A stretch of 64,000 nt of DNA from Betaproteobacteria bacterium Ga0077532 (GTDB lineage: Bacteria > Pseudomonadota > Gammaproteobacteria > Burkholderiales > Ga0077523), in contig LNEE01000048.1 in NCBI GenBank assembly GCA_001464895.1, positions 62,001-126,000 of the forward strand, in the 5' to 3' direction. The notes beneath the pieces were generated by a model that saw only the letters and a list, made by a program, of their open reading frames with translations, was not told the DNA's origin and made no database searches. The position numbers were made by a program, and so were the translations under genes. Positions 24,787 through 32,428 of the stretch are shown here, piece after piece. The number at the start of each line of letters is the position of its first letter. Position 1 is the first letter of the stretch.

Positions 24787-25247
24787 GGGTTGCGTTTCTT
24801 GTAGGTGGCAATGGCCCGGGCGAGCTGCTTCTGCTCTTCGCACGGGATCGGTGTGCAGATCTTCTCTAGCTCGGCGAGATGGGCTTCCGCCTTCGCGAGC
24901 TGGCGGGTCATCAGATAGGCCTCGCCGATGTACTCGTGCGCCCCGCGGTGCTTCGGATCCAGCCGCAGGGCCTCGGCGTAGGACGCGAACGACGCGTCGA
25001 ACTGGCCGAGCTTGCGATGCGCGAAGCCCAGCCAGTTGTGAGCGTCGGGGCTTTCCGGGTTCGCTGCGACAGCTTTCTGCATGGCCGTCACGGCAGCGGG
25101 CCAATCCTCGGCATCGATCGCCTTCTTCCCCGCCGCGAAGTCGGCGTCGGTGGTGGCTGTCGTGTCGGCGTCGCGACCCATGTTGGCGGCAGCGCCGCCG
25201 ACGATGAGTGCGAGGAGCAACGGTGTCAGGCGCAGGAACGGATGCAT
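24783..25247 (-). CDS. Small periplasmic TPR protein
   Basis: The 154-aa product has an N-terminal signal peptide (MHPFLRLTPLLLALIVGGAAA) and two to three tetratricopeptide repeats (DWPAAVTAMQKAVAANPESP; FDASFASYAEALRLDPKH; QLAKAEAHLAELEKI). A conserved-looking Cys pair (CTPIPC) sits near the C-terminus. GGAGGAGACGACC precedes the ATG. TPRs mediate protein contacts; the partner is unknown. The gene starts 16 bases after the ParA-like gene. Confidence 0.8.
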   Translation of the reverse strand: MHPFLRLTPLLLALIVGGAAANMGRDADTTATTDADFAAGKKAIDAEDWPAAVTAMQKAVAANPESPDAHNWLGFAHRKLGQFDASFASYAEALRLDPKHRGAHEYIGEAYLMTRQLAKAEAHLAELEKICTPIPCEEQKQLARAIATYKKRNP

Positions 25248-25263
25248 GGTCGTCTCCTCCAGG

Positions 25264-26028
25264 TCAGGGGGTGAGGAAGCCCGCACCGTCCAGTTCCGCC
25301 AGCAGCGCACGGTAGTCCGTCGCGCCCTGGCTGGACGGTGCGAAACCGAAGATGTCCTTCGCGTGCATGGGGCTCTCGGCGAGCGAGACGCTCTCGTGGA
25401 TGCGCGTCTCGCACACGATGCCCGGAAACGAATCCACGACTTCTCGATAGATCCGGAACGAGAGCTTGCGCCGCGCATCGTAGCGTGTCACCACGACACG
25501 GCGCACGAAGGGGCGACCGGTCCGGCGCTCCAGCACATCGAGCGCGGCATTGATGCGGTGGACACCCTGCAGGGACAGGAAGTCCGCGGACACGGGAATG
25601 AGCACCCGGTCGGCCGCCATCAATGCATTCAGCGTGAGAACGCCGAGCATGGGGCAGCAGTCGATCAGCACATTCGGGGTCTCGGACCAGCCGGCGTCCT
25701 CGAGGCCGCCCTTCAACTTCTTCGTCATGCTGACGTCGGCACCGTAGAGGGCGTCGACCTTCGAGAGGTCGAGCGATGCGGGAACGAGCCGGACGCCGAT
25801 GCCCGCCTCTCTCACGAGCGTGGCAAGCGGGACGGAATGCTGGAAGAAGGCAGAGATGCTCTCGCCCGGCGGCACCGCGCGTACGCCGAGGGCGAGCGAC
25901 AAGTGCGATTGCGGATCGAGGTCGATGGCGACAGGCGCGCGGCCCGCGCGACCCAGTGCACTTGCCAGATTGAAGGTGGTCGTCGTTTTGCCGACACCCC
26001 CTTTCTGGTTGAAGACGGCGACGACGCT
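25264..26028 (-). CDS. ParA/MinD-family ATPase without a ParB partner
   Basis: Deviant Walker A motif FNQKGGVGKTTTT right at the N-terminus, Walker A' (VAIDLDPQSHLSLALG) and Walker B (VLIDCCPMLGVLTLNAL) identify a ParA-type partition/positioning ATPase. I place the start at GTG 26028, giving MSVVAVFNQ and 254 aa; a TTG at 26061 would add 11 residues. No parB or centromere-like repeat is adjacent. The following TPR and HAD genes point to a job other than chromosome partition, perhaps positioning of a protein cluster. Confidence 0.85.
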   Translation of the reverse strand, partial: SVVAVFNQKGGVGKTTTTFNLASALGRAGRAPVAIDLDPQSHLSLALGVRAVPPGESISAFFQHSVPLATLVREAGIGVRLVPASLDLSKVDALYGADVSMTKKLKGGLEDAGWSETPNVLIDCCPMLGVLTLNALMAADRVLIPVSADFLSLQGVHRINAALDVLERRTGRPFVRRVVVTRYDARRKLSFRIYREVVDSFPGIVCETRIHESVSLAESPMHAKDIFGFAPSSQGATDYRALLAELDGAGFLTP

Positions 26029-26225
26029 CACAGCCGGCGCCCGCACGCGGGCACGTTGCAACGGCGGACGGGCCCTCGCTGCGTCACTGCGGCACTTCCA
26101 TCAAGGACGACTCCGGATTGGCTCTTGCCGCGAGAGTGCCAAGCACCGCGAAATTGAGCAAGGAGCACGGCAATGTCATCAGTCCCGACCTGCCGCCAGT
26201 GCGACCTCGTCTCCGACGAACGTGC

Positions 26226-26250
26226 GACTGGCCCGGGTTCCGGGCCAGTC
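26226..26250 (-). terminator. Perfect hairpin downstream of the H-NS gene
   Basis: An 11-bp perfect stem (GACTGGCCCGG / CCGGGCCAGTC) with a 3-base loop starts 14 bases past the H-NS stop. There is no T-run on either strand, so intrinsic termination is uncertain. Confidence 0.55.
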
Positions 26251-26263
26251 ATCGGGACATCGA

Positions 26264-26644
26264 TCAGCTCTTGCCGCGCTTTATCAGGAAGCTCTCACGC
26301 TTGGCGCCAGCGGCTTCCGCCTCGCTCAGCCACTTGGGGGTGCTCCCTCTGCCGCTCCAGGTTTCCCCGGTCTTCGGGTTCTTGAACTTGGCGGGCACTT
26401 TCCGACCCGTGAGCGGGTGGGTCACGTCACGACCGCCCCCCAGGCGTATCGCCTTGCCTGCGCCGCGCGGCGCAGTGCTCGAAACGGCCCCGCGCAACTC
26501 GGGCAATGTGATCTCGTAGTGATGAATCGCCTGGGCAATGGCAACCAGGATGGGCTTCTTCTGCCGTTCGCGAAGAATGGCAGCCTCGTGTTGCAAGCGT
26601 TCTATCTGTGCAATCAACGACTCATAGGATTTGGAGCTAGGCAT
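26264..26644 (-). CDS. H-NS family nucleoid-associated protein
   Basis: The 126-aa protein has an N-terminal coiled-coil oligomerisation region (SYESLIAQIERLQHEAAILRE) and the C-terminal H-NS DNA-binding domain with the core WSGRGSTPKWL, preceded by KFKNPKTGET. This domain silences AT-rich, often foreign, DNA. I start at the ATG at 26644 (MPSSKSYESL); the open frame continues upstream without family similarity. It is transcribed alone. Confidence 0.9.
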   Translation of the reverse strand: MPSSKSYESLIAQIERLQHEAAILRERQKKPILVAIAQAIHHYEITLPELRGAVSSTAPRGAGKAIRLGGGRDVTHPLTGRKVPAKFKNPKTGETWSGRGSTPKWLSEAEAAGAKRESFLIKRGKS

Positions 26645-27098
26645 CGGTTTCCGTTTCAGAAGAAAGGCTGCAGTCGGGCACGACTGCTGGATCGGCCAAG
26701 GCGCCAGAGGGCTCAGCAGTTCGGATCCCGTGCGCGTGCTGGCGACCGGGACTTCATGACGACAAGTACGCGTCACTCGGGGTCAGGCACGCTTGGCCAG
26801 TCAAAGTTCTGCGGGGAGGCAGCATGATCAGGCATCCGGGGTGGGCGGCTCGGCTAGAGAGAATGAAAAGGCTTTCGATGCGGCCCATTCTCCCAACCGA
26901 TTGTCGACCCTCTTCTCGGCTCTTGCGTCCGACCCGGAGGTTGCTTTAAGCATGTGGGGTCGAAGATCGCACATTTCTTGTGCACACCGCAATAGGGTAT
27001 TGAAGTGTGCCCGCCGGCTTTGCCGATGCATCGATCGGCGATCGCAAAGAGAGTTGCGCCCGGCAAAACGTCCAATGTACAGGCCAACCCGCGGCAAT
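26645..27098. other. 454-bp gap without a supported gene
   Basis: This is the upstream region of the H-NS gene and the downstream region of korB. Open frames here have no recognisable domain and poor codon pattern. The only structure noticed is a short inverted repeat (GCCGAT-N6-ATCGGC) near 27021-27038, which could act in termination after korB. Confidence 0.5.
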
Positions 27099-28154
27099 TC
27101 ACCGCAGGGACGCGTTGATTGCTTCGAGCGCCGCGGCGCCCGGACATAGGTCTTCCTCGGTCAGGCCATTGAACGGCGCGTCGACGGTGTACAGGTGCTC
27201 GTGCAGATCCTCGGCGTGCGGATCGGCATAGAGCAGACCGGTGACGATTTCGCCGCGTGCCTGGTGGTGCTGCACATAGTTCATCGCGCCGATGCGGTCG
27301 GTGGGGTCGTACTCCCCGTGCAGTTTGCGCAGGCGAAGCAGCGTGCCGTCGTGATGCGGGATCTCCACCACGTGGCCCTCTTCATAGTCGGCGGTGACTT
27401 CGGGGCGCGTCTCGATGAAGTCGATGCGATTCACGGCCTCGTTGTGTTCGCGGACGTAGTCGTAGCTTCGAGTGCTGCCCGGGTGGTTGTTGAAGGCCAC
27501 GCACGGGCTGATGACATCGACGAATGCAGCGCCCTTGTGCGCGATGGCTGCCCGCAACAAAGGCACCAGCTGCCGCTTGTCGCCCGAGAAGCCGCGTGCG
27601 ACGAAGGTCGCTCCCATGATCAGCGCAAGCGATACCGTGTCGATCGGTGCATCGGTGTTGACCGCGCCGCGCTTCGATTTCGATCCCTGGTCGGCCGTTG
27701 CGGAGAACTGGCCTTTGGTGAGCCCGTAGACACCATTGTTCTCGAGGATGTAGACCATGTTCACGCCACGCCGCATCACGTGCGCGAATTGCCCGAGCCC
27801 GATGGAGGCCGAATCGCCGTCGCCCGAGACGCCGAGATAAAGAAGCGTGCGATTCGCGAGATTGGCCCCTGTCAGCACCGAAGGCATCCGGCCGTGGACG
27901 GTATTGAAGCCGTGCGAATTCCCGAGAAAGTAGTCGGGCGTCTTCGACGAACAGCCGATGCCGGACAGTTTCGCGACCCGGTGCGGTTCGATGTCCATCT
28001 CCCAGCAGGCTTCGATGATGGCGGCTGAGATCGAGTCGTGGCCGCATCCGGCGCACAGCGTGGAGATCTTTCCTTCGTAGTCGCGGCGGGTGAATCCGAC
28101 GCGATTCTCGGGCAGGGTCGGATGGTGCAGCCGGGGCTTCGCGATGTAGGTCAT
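27099..28154 (-). CDS. korB: 2-oxoacid:ferredoxin oxidoreductase, beta subunit
   Basis: Thiamine-diphosphate and Fe-S subunit. The 351-aa product has STLCAGCGHDSISA (C34, C37), GIGCSS (C68), the TPP-binding GDGDSASIG and NNGVYGLTKGQ, and a later Cys in VISPCVAFNN as the fourth cluster ligand. The size matches the two-subunit 2-oxoglutarate or related oxidoreductases of proteobacteria. The start overlaps the korA stop (ATGA). I use kor by analogy with the Thauera 2-oxoglutarate:ferredoxin enzyme; pyruvate or another 2-oxoacid is possible. Confidence 0.85.
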   Translation of the reverse strand: MTYIAKPRLHHPTLPENRVGFTRRDYEGKISTLCAGCGHDSISAAIIEACWEMDIEPHRVAKLSGIGCSSKTPDYFLGNSHGFNTVHGRMPSVLTGANLANRTLLYLGVSGDGDSASIGLGQFAHVMRRGVNMVYILENNGVYGLTKGQFSATADQGSKSKRGAVNTDAPIDTVSLALIMGATFVARGFSGDKRQLVPLLRAAIAHKGAAFVDVISPCVAFNNHPGSTRSYDYVREHNEAVNRIDFIETRPEVTADYEEGHVVEIPHHDGTLLRLRKLHGEYDPTDRIGAMNYVQHHQARGEIVTGLLYADPHAEDLHEHLYTVDAPFNGLTEEDLCPGAAALEAINASLR

Positions 28155-29989
28155 GCCACCTTGTCCTTCTCGAAGGGTGCCACCGCGCGCAGGTGCACCT
28201 GCTCGGCGATCGCGCGGGTGATGAAGCGGGCCGTGATCGGCGTGCCGTCGTAGTGCAGCAGCGGCATCAGTTTCGCGGGGTCGGCGTTCAGTTCGGTGAG
28301 CAGGAGTGTCCGCAACTGCGCATCGCGGTTCTGCTCGATGACGAACACCTGCTCGTGCGCGTCGATGAAATCGGTGACCGAATCCGGAAACGGAAAGGCT
28401 CGCACCCGCATCGTGTCGACCGCGATGCCTTCCTTCTCCAGCGCTGCCACAGCCTCGGCCATCGCCGGGCTGGTGGAGCCGTAGAAGATGGCGCCCGTCG
28501 GCGTTCGGTGCTTCGCCGCGGCCATCACCGGTTGTGGCACGAGCGCCTTCGCGGTCTCGAACTTCCGGAGCAGTCTTTGCACGTTGTCGATGTAGTCGGG
28601 ACCAGCTTCCGAGTAGACGGCATACGCATTCTTCGTCGTGCCGCGCGTGAAGTACCCGCCGCGATCGGGATGAGTGCCGGGATACGTCCGGTAAGGGATG
28701 CCGTCGCCGTCGACGTCCTTGTAGCGCCCGAAGTCGCAACCGGCGTCGAGCGCCTCACGCGTCATGACCTTGCCGCGATCGTAGGTGCGGCTGTCGTCCC
28801 ACTCGAACGGTGTGCACAGGCGCTGGTTCATCCCGATGTCGAGATCGGTCATCACGAAGACCGGCGTCTGCAGGCGGTCGGCGAGATCGAGCGCACCCGC
28901 GGCGTGCTCGAAGCACTCGTGCGGATCCTCGGGGAAGAGCAGCACGTGCTTGGTGTCGCCGTGGCTCGCGTAGGCACAGGCGAGGACATCGCTCTGCTGC
29001 GTCCGCGTCGGCATGCCGGTCGATGGTCCGCCGCGCTGCACGTCGATGATGGTGACGGGGATCTCCGCGAAGTACGCGAGGCCGATGAACTCGGACATGA
29101 GCGAGATGCCGGGCCCCGATGTGGCGGTGAAGGCGCGTGCGCCGTTCCACCCGGCACCGACCACCATCCCGATGGAGGCCAGTTCGTCCTCGGCCTGAAC
29201 CACGGCTCCGCGCACGCGCCCGGTGTCGGCGTCCGTCCGGAACTTGCCCACGTATTTCTGGAAGGCCTCGGCCACCGACGACGACGGCGTGATCGGATAC
29301 CACGCGCAGACCGTGGCGCCGCCGTAGATGCAACCGAGTGCCGCGGCGCTGTTGCCATCGACGAAGATGCGGTCGCCGACATTGTCGGCGGGCTGCACCT
29401 GCAGGCCGATCGGTGCCAGTTTCTCCTGCGCGTACTCGCGGCCGAGCCGCAGCGCATTCAGATTCGGCTGCAGCAGCTTTTCCTTGCCCTTGTACTGCTC
29501 GGCGATGAGTTGGGCGATCGCTTCCTGATCCACGCCGAGCAGCACCGAGAGCGCGCCGAGGTAGACGATGTTCTTGAAGAGCTGCCGTTGCCGCGGATCG
29601 CTGTACGTCGCGTTGCAGATCTCCGTGAGCGGCATCCCGATCACGTGGATGTCGTCGCGGAACTTCGACGGCGGCAGCGGGCGCGTGTTGTCGTAGAAGA
29701 GATAGCCGCCCGGCTCGATCTCGCGGAGGTCGGCATCCCACGTCTGCGGATTCATGGCGACCATGAGATCGACGCCCCCGCGCCGCGCGAGCCAGCCGCG
29801 CTCGCTGACCCGCACCTCGTACCACGTGGGCAGACCTTGGATGTTCGACGGGAAGATGTTGCGCGGGCTCACCGGCACGCCCATGCGCAGGATCGACTTC
29901 GCGAACAGCTCGTTCGCGGAAGCCGAGCCGGAGCCGTTGACGTTGGCGAACTTGACGACGAAATCGTTGACCGCGGTGATGGGCTTCAC
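28151..29989 (-). CDS. korA: 2-oxoacid:ferredoxin oxidoreductase, fused gamma-alpha subunit
   Basis: The 612-aa protein fuses the gamma domain (about residues 1-190: VNGSGSASANELFAKSILRMG, WYEVRVSERGWLARR) to the alpha domain (from VDGNSAAALGCIYGG). The alpha domain carries YPITPSSSVAE and TSGPGISLMSEFIGLAYFAEIP. It decarboxylates a 2-oxoacid to the acyl-CoA with reduction of ferredoxin. The start is GTG at 29989 with AAAGGAG six bases upstream; the frame stays open to 30028 but that part lies in an inverted repeat. It is the second gene of korC-korA-korB. Confidence 0.87.
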   Translation of the reverse strand: MKPITAVNDFVVKFANVNGSGSASANELFAKSILRMGVPVSPRNIFPSNIQGLPTWYEVRVSERGWLARRGGVDLMVAMNPQTWDADLREIEPGGYLFYDNTRPLPPSKFRDDIHVIGMPLTEICNATYSDPRQRQLFKNIVYLGALSVLLGVDQEAIAQLIAEQYKGKEKLLQPNLNALRLGREYAQEKLAPIGLQVQPADNVGDRIFVDGNSAAALGCIYGGATVCAWYPITPSSSVAEAFQKYVGKFRTDADTGRVRGAVVQAEDELASIGMVVGAGWNGARAFTATSGPGISLMSEFIGLAYFAEIPVTIIDVQRGGPSTGMPTRTQQSDVLACAYASHGDTKHVLLFPEDPHECFEHAAGALDLADRLQTPVFVMTDLDIGMNQRLCTPFEWDDSRTYDRGKVMTREALDAGCDFGRYKDVDGDGIPYRTYPGTHPDRGGYFTRGTTKNAYAVYSEAGPDYIDNVQRLLRKFETAKALVPQPVMAAAKHRTPTGAIFYGSTSPAMAEAVAALEKEGIAVDTMRVRAFPFPDSVTDFIDAHEQVFVIEQNRDAQLRTLLLTELNADPAKLMPLLHYDGTPITARFITRAIAEQVHLRAVAPFEKDKVA

Positions 29990-30022
29990 GCGGGACTCCT
30001 TTGCGAACGGACGGGGGCCTTG

Positions 30023-30076
30023 ACGCACTGTGCACGGTGCGATGGAGGCGTCAGGGGGAAGGTGTGCACAGTGCGT
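30023..30076 (-). repeat. Long perfect inverted repeat between korC and korA
   Basis: Two 13-base arms (ACGCACTGTGCAC at 30023-30035 and its exact complement at 30064-30076) flank a 28-base spacer. They lie in the 105-base gap between the korC stop and the korA start. It could fold in mRNA as an attenuator or processing site, or bind a dimeric regulator. Confidence 0.75.
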
Positions 30077-30094
30077 TCCGGAGGACGACTGCGC

Positions 30095-31915
30095 CTATGC
30101 GGCTTCGCGTCGCGGTGTGCGGCAACCCGGGCCCGCGTGGGTCATTTCGATGAGGAACTTCTGCATGTCCCACGCGCCCGTCGGGCAGCGCTCCGCGCAA
30201 AGGCCGCAGTGGAGGCAGACATCCTCGTCCTTCACCATCACGCGGTTCGTGCGCAGAGGCTCCGACACGTAGAGGGCCTGTGCGGTGTTCTCGGCCGGGG
30301 CTTTCAGGCGCACGCGCAAGTCAGCCTCGTCACCGTTCATCGTGAACGTGATGGAGTCCATCGGACAGATGTCGACGCAGGCATCGCACTCGATGCAGAG
30401 GCTCTTCGCGAACACGGTCTGCACGTCGCAATTGAGGCAGCGCTGCGCTTCCCGGAATGCGGCCGCGGCATCGAAGCCGAGTTCCACCTCCACCTTGATG
30501 CTCTTCAAGGCCTTGTCGGCCGCGGCCCACGGCACGGCCTGGCGGCTGCTCTGCGAGACATCGTTGTCGTAGCTCCACTCGTGGATGCCCATCTTCTGCG
30601 AGACGAGGTTCAGGTGCGGTGCCGGCCGCTCCGAGAGGTCCTCGCCCTGCAGGAACTTGTCGATGGACACCGCGGCCTCGTGGCCCTGCGCAACGGCCGT
30701 GATGATGTTCTTCGGGCCGAACGCGGCGTCGCCACCGAAGAAGACGCGCGGCAGCGTCGATTGCATCGTCTTCGCATCGAGCACCGGGAGACCGTGTCGA
30801 TCGAACTCGAGTCCGAGGTCGCGCTCGATCCACGGGAAGGCGTTCTCCTGTCCCACCGCGACGAGCACTTCGTCGCAGGGCACCAGCACGTCCGGCTCGC
30901 CTGTCGGCACGAGGGTCCGGCGACCATCGGCATCCCGCACCGCCTGCACCTTCTCGAAGGTCATGCCCGTGAGTCGGCCGTTCTCGTGCTCGAACGACTT
31001 CGGCACCATGAAGTTCAGGATGGGGATGCCCTCGTGCATGGCGTCCTCCTTCTCCCAGGGAGACGCCTTCATCTCGTCGAAGCCCGAGCGGACGATCACC
31101 TTCACTTCCTCGCCGCCCAGGCGTCGCGCGGACCGGCAGCAGTCCATCGCCGTGTTGCCACCGCCCAGCACGATGACCCGCCGGCCGACCTTCTCGATGT
31201 GTCCGAACGAGACCGAGGCGAGCCAGTCGATCCCGATGTGGATGTGTTTCGCGGCCTCGGTGCGACCCGGCAGTTGCAGGTCGCGCCCGCGCGGCGCGCC
31301 TGACCCCACGAACACGGCGTCGTAGCCTTCCGCGAGCAGATCCTCGAGTGAGTCGATGCGCCGGCCGCCGATGAACTCGACGCCGAGATCGAGGATGTAG
31401 CCGGTCTCCTCATCGATCACGGACTCCGGCAGGCGGAACCGCGGCACCTGCGTACGCATGAAGCCGCCGGCCTTGGGGTCCGCGTCGAGGACGGTGAGGC
31501 TGTAGCCGAGCGGAGCGAGATCGCGGGCGACTGTCAGGGCCGAGGGTCCGGCGCCGATGCACGCCACGCGCTTGCCGTTCCGTTGGGTGGGAGGGCGCGG
31601 AAGGCGGTCCCGGATGTCGTCCTTGAGATCCGCCGCCACGCGCTTCAGGCGGCAGATGGCGACCGGTTCGGGCTTCTCGACGTTCTCTTCCTCGACCCGA
31701 CCGCGGCGACAGGCGGGCTCGCAGGGGCGGTCGCAGGTACGACCGAGGATGCCGGGGAAGACGTTCGATGCCCAGTTGACCATGTAGGCGTCGGAGTACC
31801 GCCCGGCCGAGATGAGCCGGATGTACTCGGGGACCGGCGTGTGGGCCGGGCACGCCCACTGGCAATCGACGACTTTGTGGAAATAGTCGGGATCGCGGAT
31901 GTTGGTGGGATCCAA
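30095..31915 (-). CDS. korC: FAD/Fe-S NAD(P)H oxidoreductase subunit of the 2-oxoacid enzyme
   Basis: GltD-like flavoprotein with two extra ferredoxin clusters, 606 aa. Seen in order: an N-terminal cysteine region (WACPAHTPVPEYI, CDRPCEPACRRG), FAD fold VACIGAGPSALTVARDL, NADPH fold VIVLGGGNTAMDCCRSA, FFGGDAAFGPKNIITAVAQG, and 4Fe-4S motifs CIECDACVDICP (507-518) and CLHCGLCAERCP (567-578). It should pass electrons between ferredoxin and NAD(P). The start is TTG at 31915, supported by a perfect AGGAGG five bases upstream. It is first in the operon with korA and korB, like KorC of Thauera. Confidence 0.85.
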   Translation of the reverse strand: MDPTNIRDPDYFHKVVDCQWACPAHTPVPEYIRLISAGRYSDAYMVNWASNVFPGILGRTCDRPCEPACRRGRVEEENVEKPEPVAICRLKRVAADLKDDIRDRLPRPPTQRNGKRVACIGAGPSALTVARDLAPLGYSLTVLDADPKAGGFMRTQVPRFRLPESVIDEETGYILDLGVEFIGGRRIDSLEDLLAEGYDAVFVGSGAPRGRDLQLPGRTEAAKHIHIGIDWLASVSFGHIEKVGRRVIVLGGGNTAMDCCRSARRLGGEEVKVIVRSGFDEMKASPWEKEDAMHEGIPILNFMVPKSFEHENGRLTGMTFEKVQAVRDADGRRTLVPTGEPDVLVPCDEVLVAVGQENAFPWIERDLGLEFDRHGLPVLDAKTMQSTLPRVFFGGDAAFGPKNIITAVAQGHEAAVSIDKFLQGEDLSERPAPHLNLVSQKMGIHEWSYDNDVSQSSRQAVPWAAADKALKSIKVEVELGFDAAAAFREAQRCLNCDVQTVFAKSLCIECDACVDICPMDSITFTMNGDEADLRVRLKAPAENTAQALYVSEPLRTNRVMVKDEDVCLHCGLCAERCPTGAWDMQKFLIEMTHAGPGCRTPRREAA

Positions 31916-31970
31916 CGAGACCTCCTCCGCGGGCCGTTGTGAGTTTGTGGTGGATCTGCCGGGGCCCGTA

Positions 31971-31993
31971 CGGCGTTACAAATAGTAACGCCG
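31971..31993 (-). promoter_or_regulatory. Operator-like palindrome upstream of the kor operon
   Basis: A perfect inverted repeat with 9-base arms (CGGCGTTAC / GTAACGCCG) and a 5-base AT spacer, 56 bases upstream of the korC start. It is the right size for a dimeric repressor or activator. No regulator gene is adjacent. The host DNA between it and the element edge at 32260 contains only small GC hairpins. Confidence 0.7.
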
Positions 31994-32260
31994 GGGCGAG
32001 GGGCTGAGAAGTTGTCTCGGACGTCAATGGCGCGCTTCACCTGCCCCGCGAGAAGCGGGCGGGCTCTGAGTCTTGTCCGACCTGGCCGCGCCAGGCCCTC
32101 GGGCGGAATCGAGTAGCGGTGCTGTGGCTACGAACGACGCGAAAGGAATTTCCAAAGTTCGCGGAGGCGAGGTGCCGAGCGGATCGGGACTGCGGGGATG
32201 AGTGCCGATCGGCGCCCGGGAGGGGGCTGACGAAGCGGGAATGCTGAGGAGGAGGAAAAC

Positions 32261-32309
32261 TGGTGCGCCCGAGACGATTCGAACGTCCGACCCCTGCCTT
32301 CGGAGGGCA
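32261..32309 (-). repeat. Left attachment repeat (displaced 3' end of tRNA-Arg)
   Basis: Forty-eight of 49 bases match 42564-42612. It covers the tRNA from the anticodon stem to CCA; the only difference is the discriminator base (A73 here, G73 in the intact gene). The 5' half of the tRNA is absent, so this copy is not a functional gene. Confidence 0.93.
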
Positions 32310-32392
32310 AGGAATGAGACTTCTTTAGACGTTGTCTTCATAGGAGAAAAGAGCATTTGTGTCTTGAGGTGTCTAAAAATTTCCCGGTATGA

Positions 32393-32412
32393 TTTGGACA
32401 CTTTTTGGACAC
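32393..32412 (+). repeat. Left-end paired TTTGGACAC motifs (candidate integrase arm sites)
   Basis: TTTGGACAC occurs at 32393-32401 and 32404-32412, 11 bases apart, between the left att repeat and the integrase start. GTGTCTAAA at 32369-32377 is an 8/9 inverted copy. The same pair with the same spacing occurs at the right end (42498-42517). Confidence 0.6.
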
Positions 32413-32428
32413 CCGGAGGGCGGCGAAA

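Noticed and set aside
26793-27149. 118-codon plus-strand frame between the H-NS gene and korB
   Set aside because: No ribosome-binding site, no motif, and it runs into the end of korB on the other strand.
28193-31303. 1036-codon plus-strand frame opposite korA/korC
   Set aside because: Spans two genes and their gap on the opposite strand; composition typical of a shadow frame.
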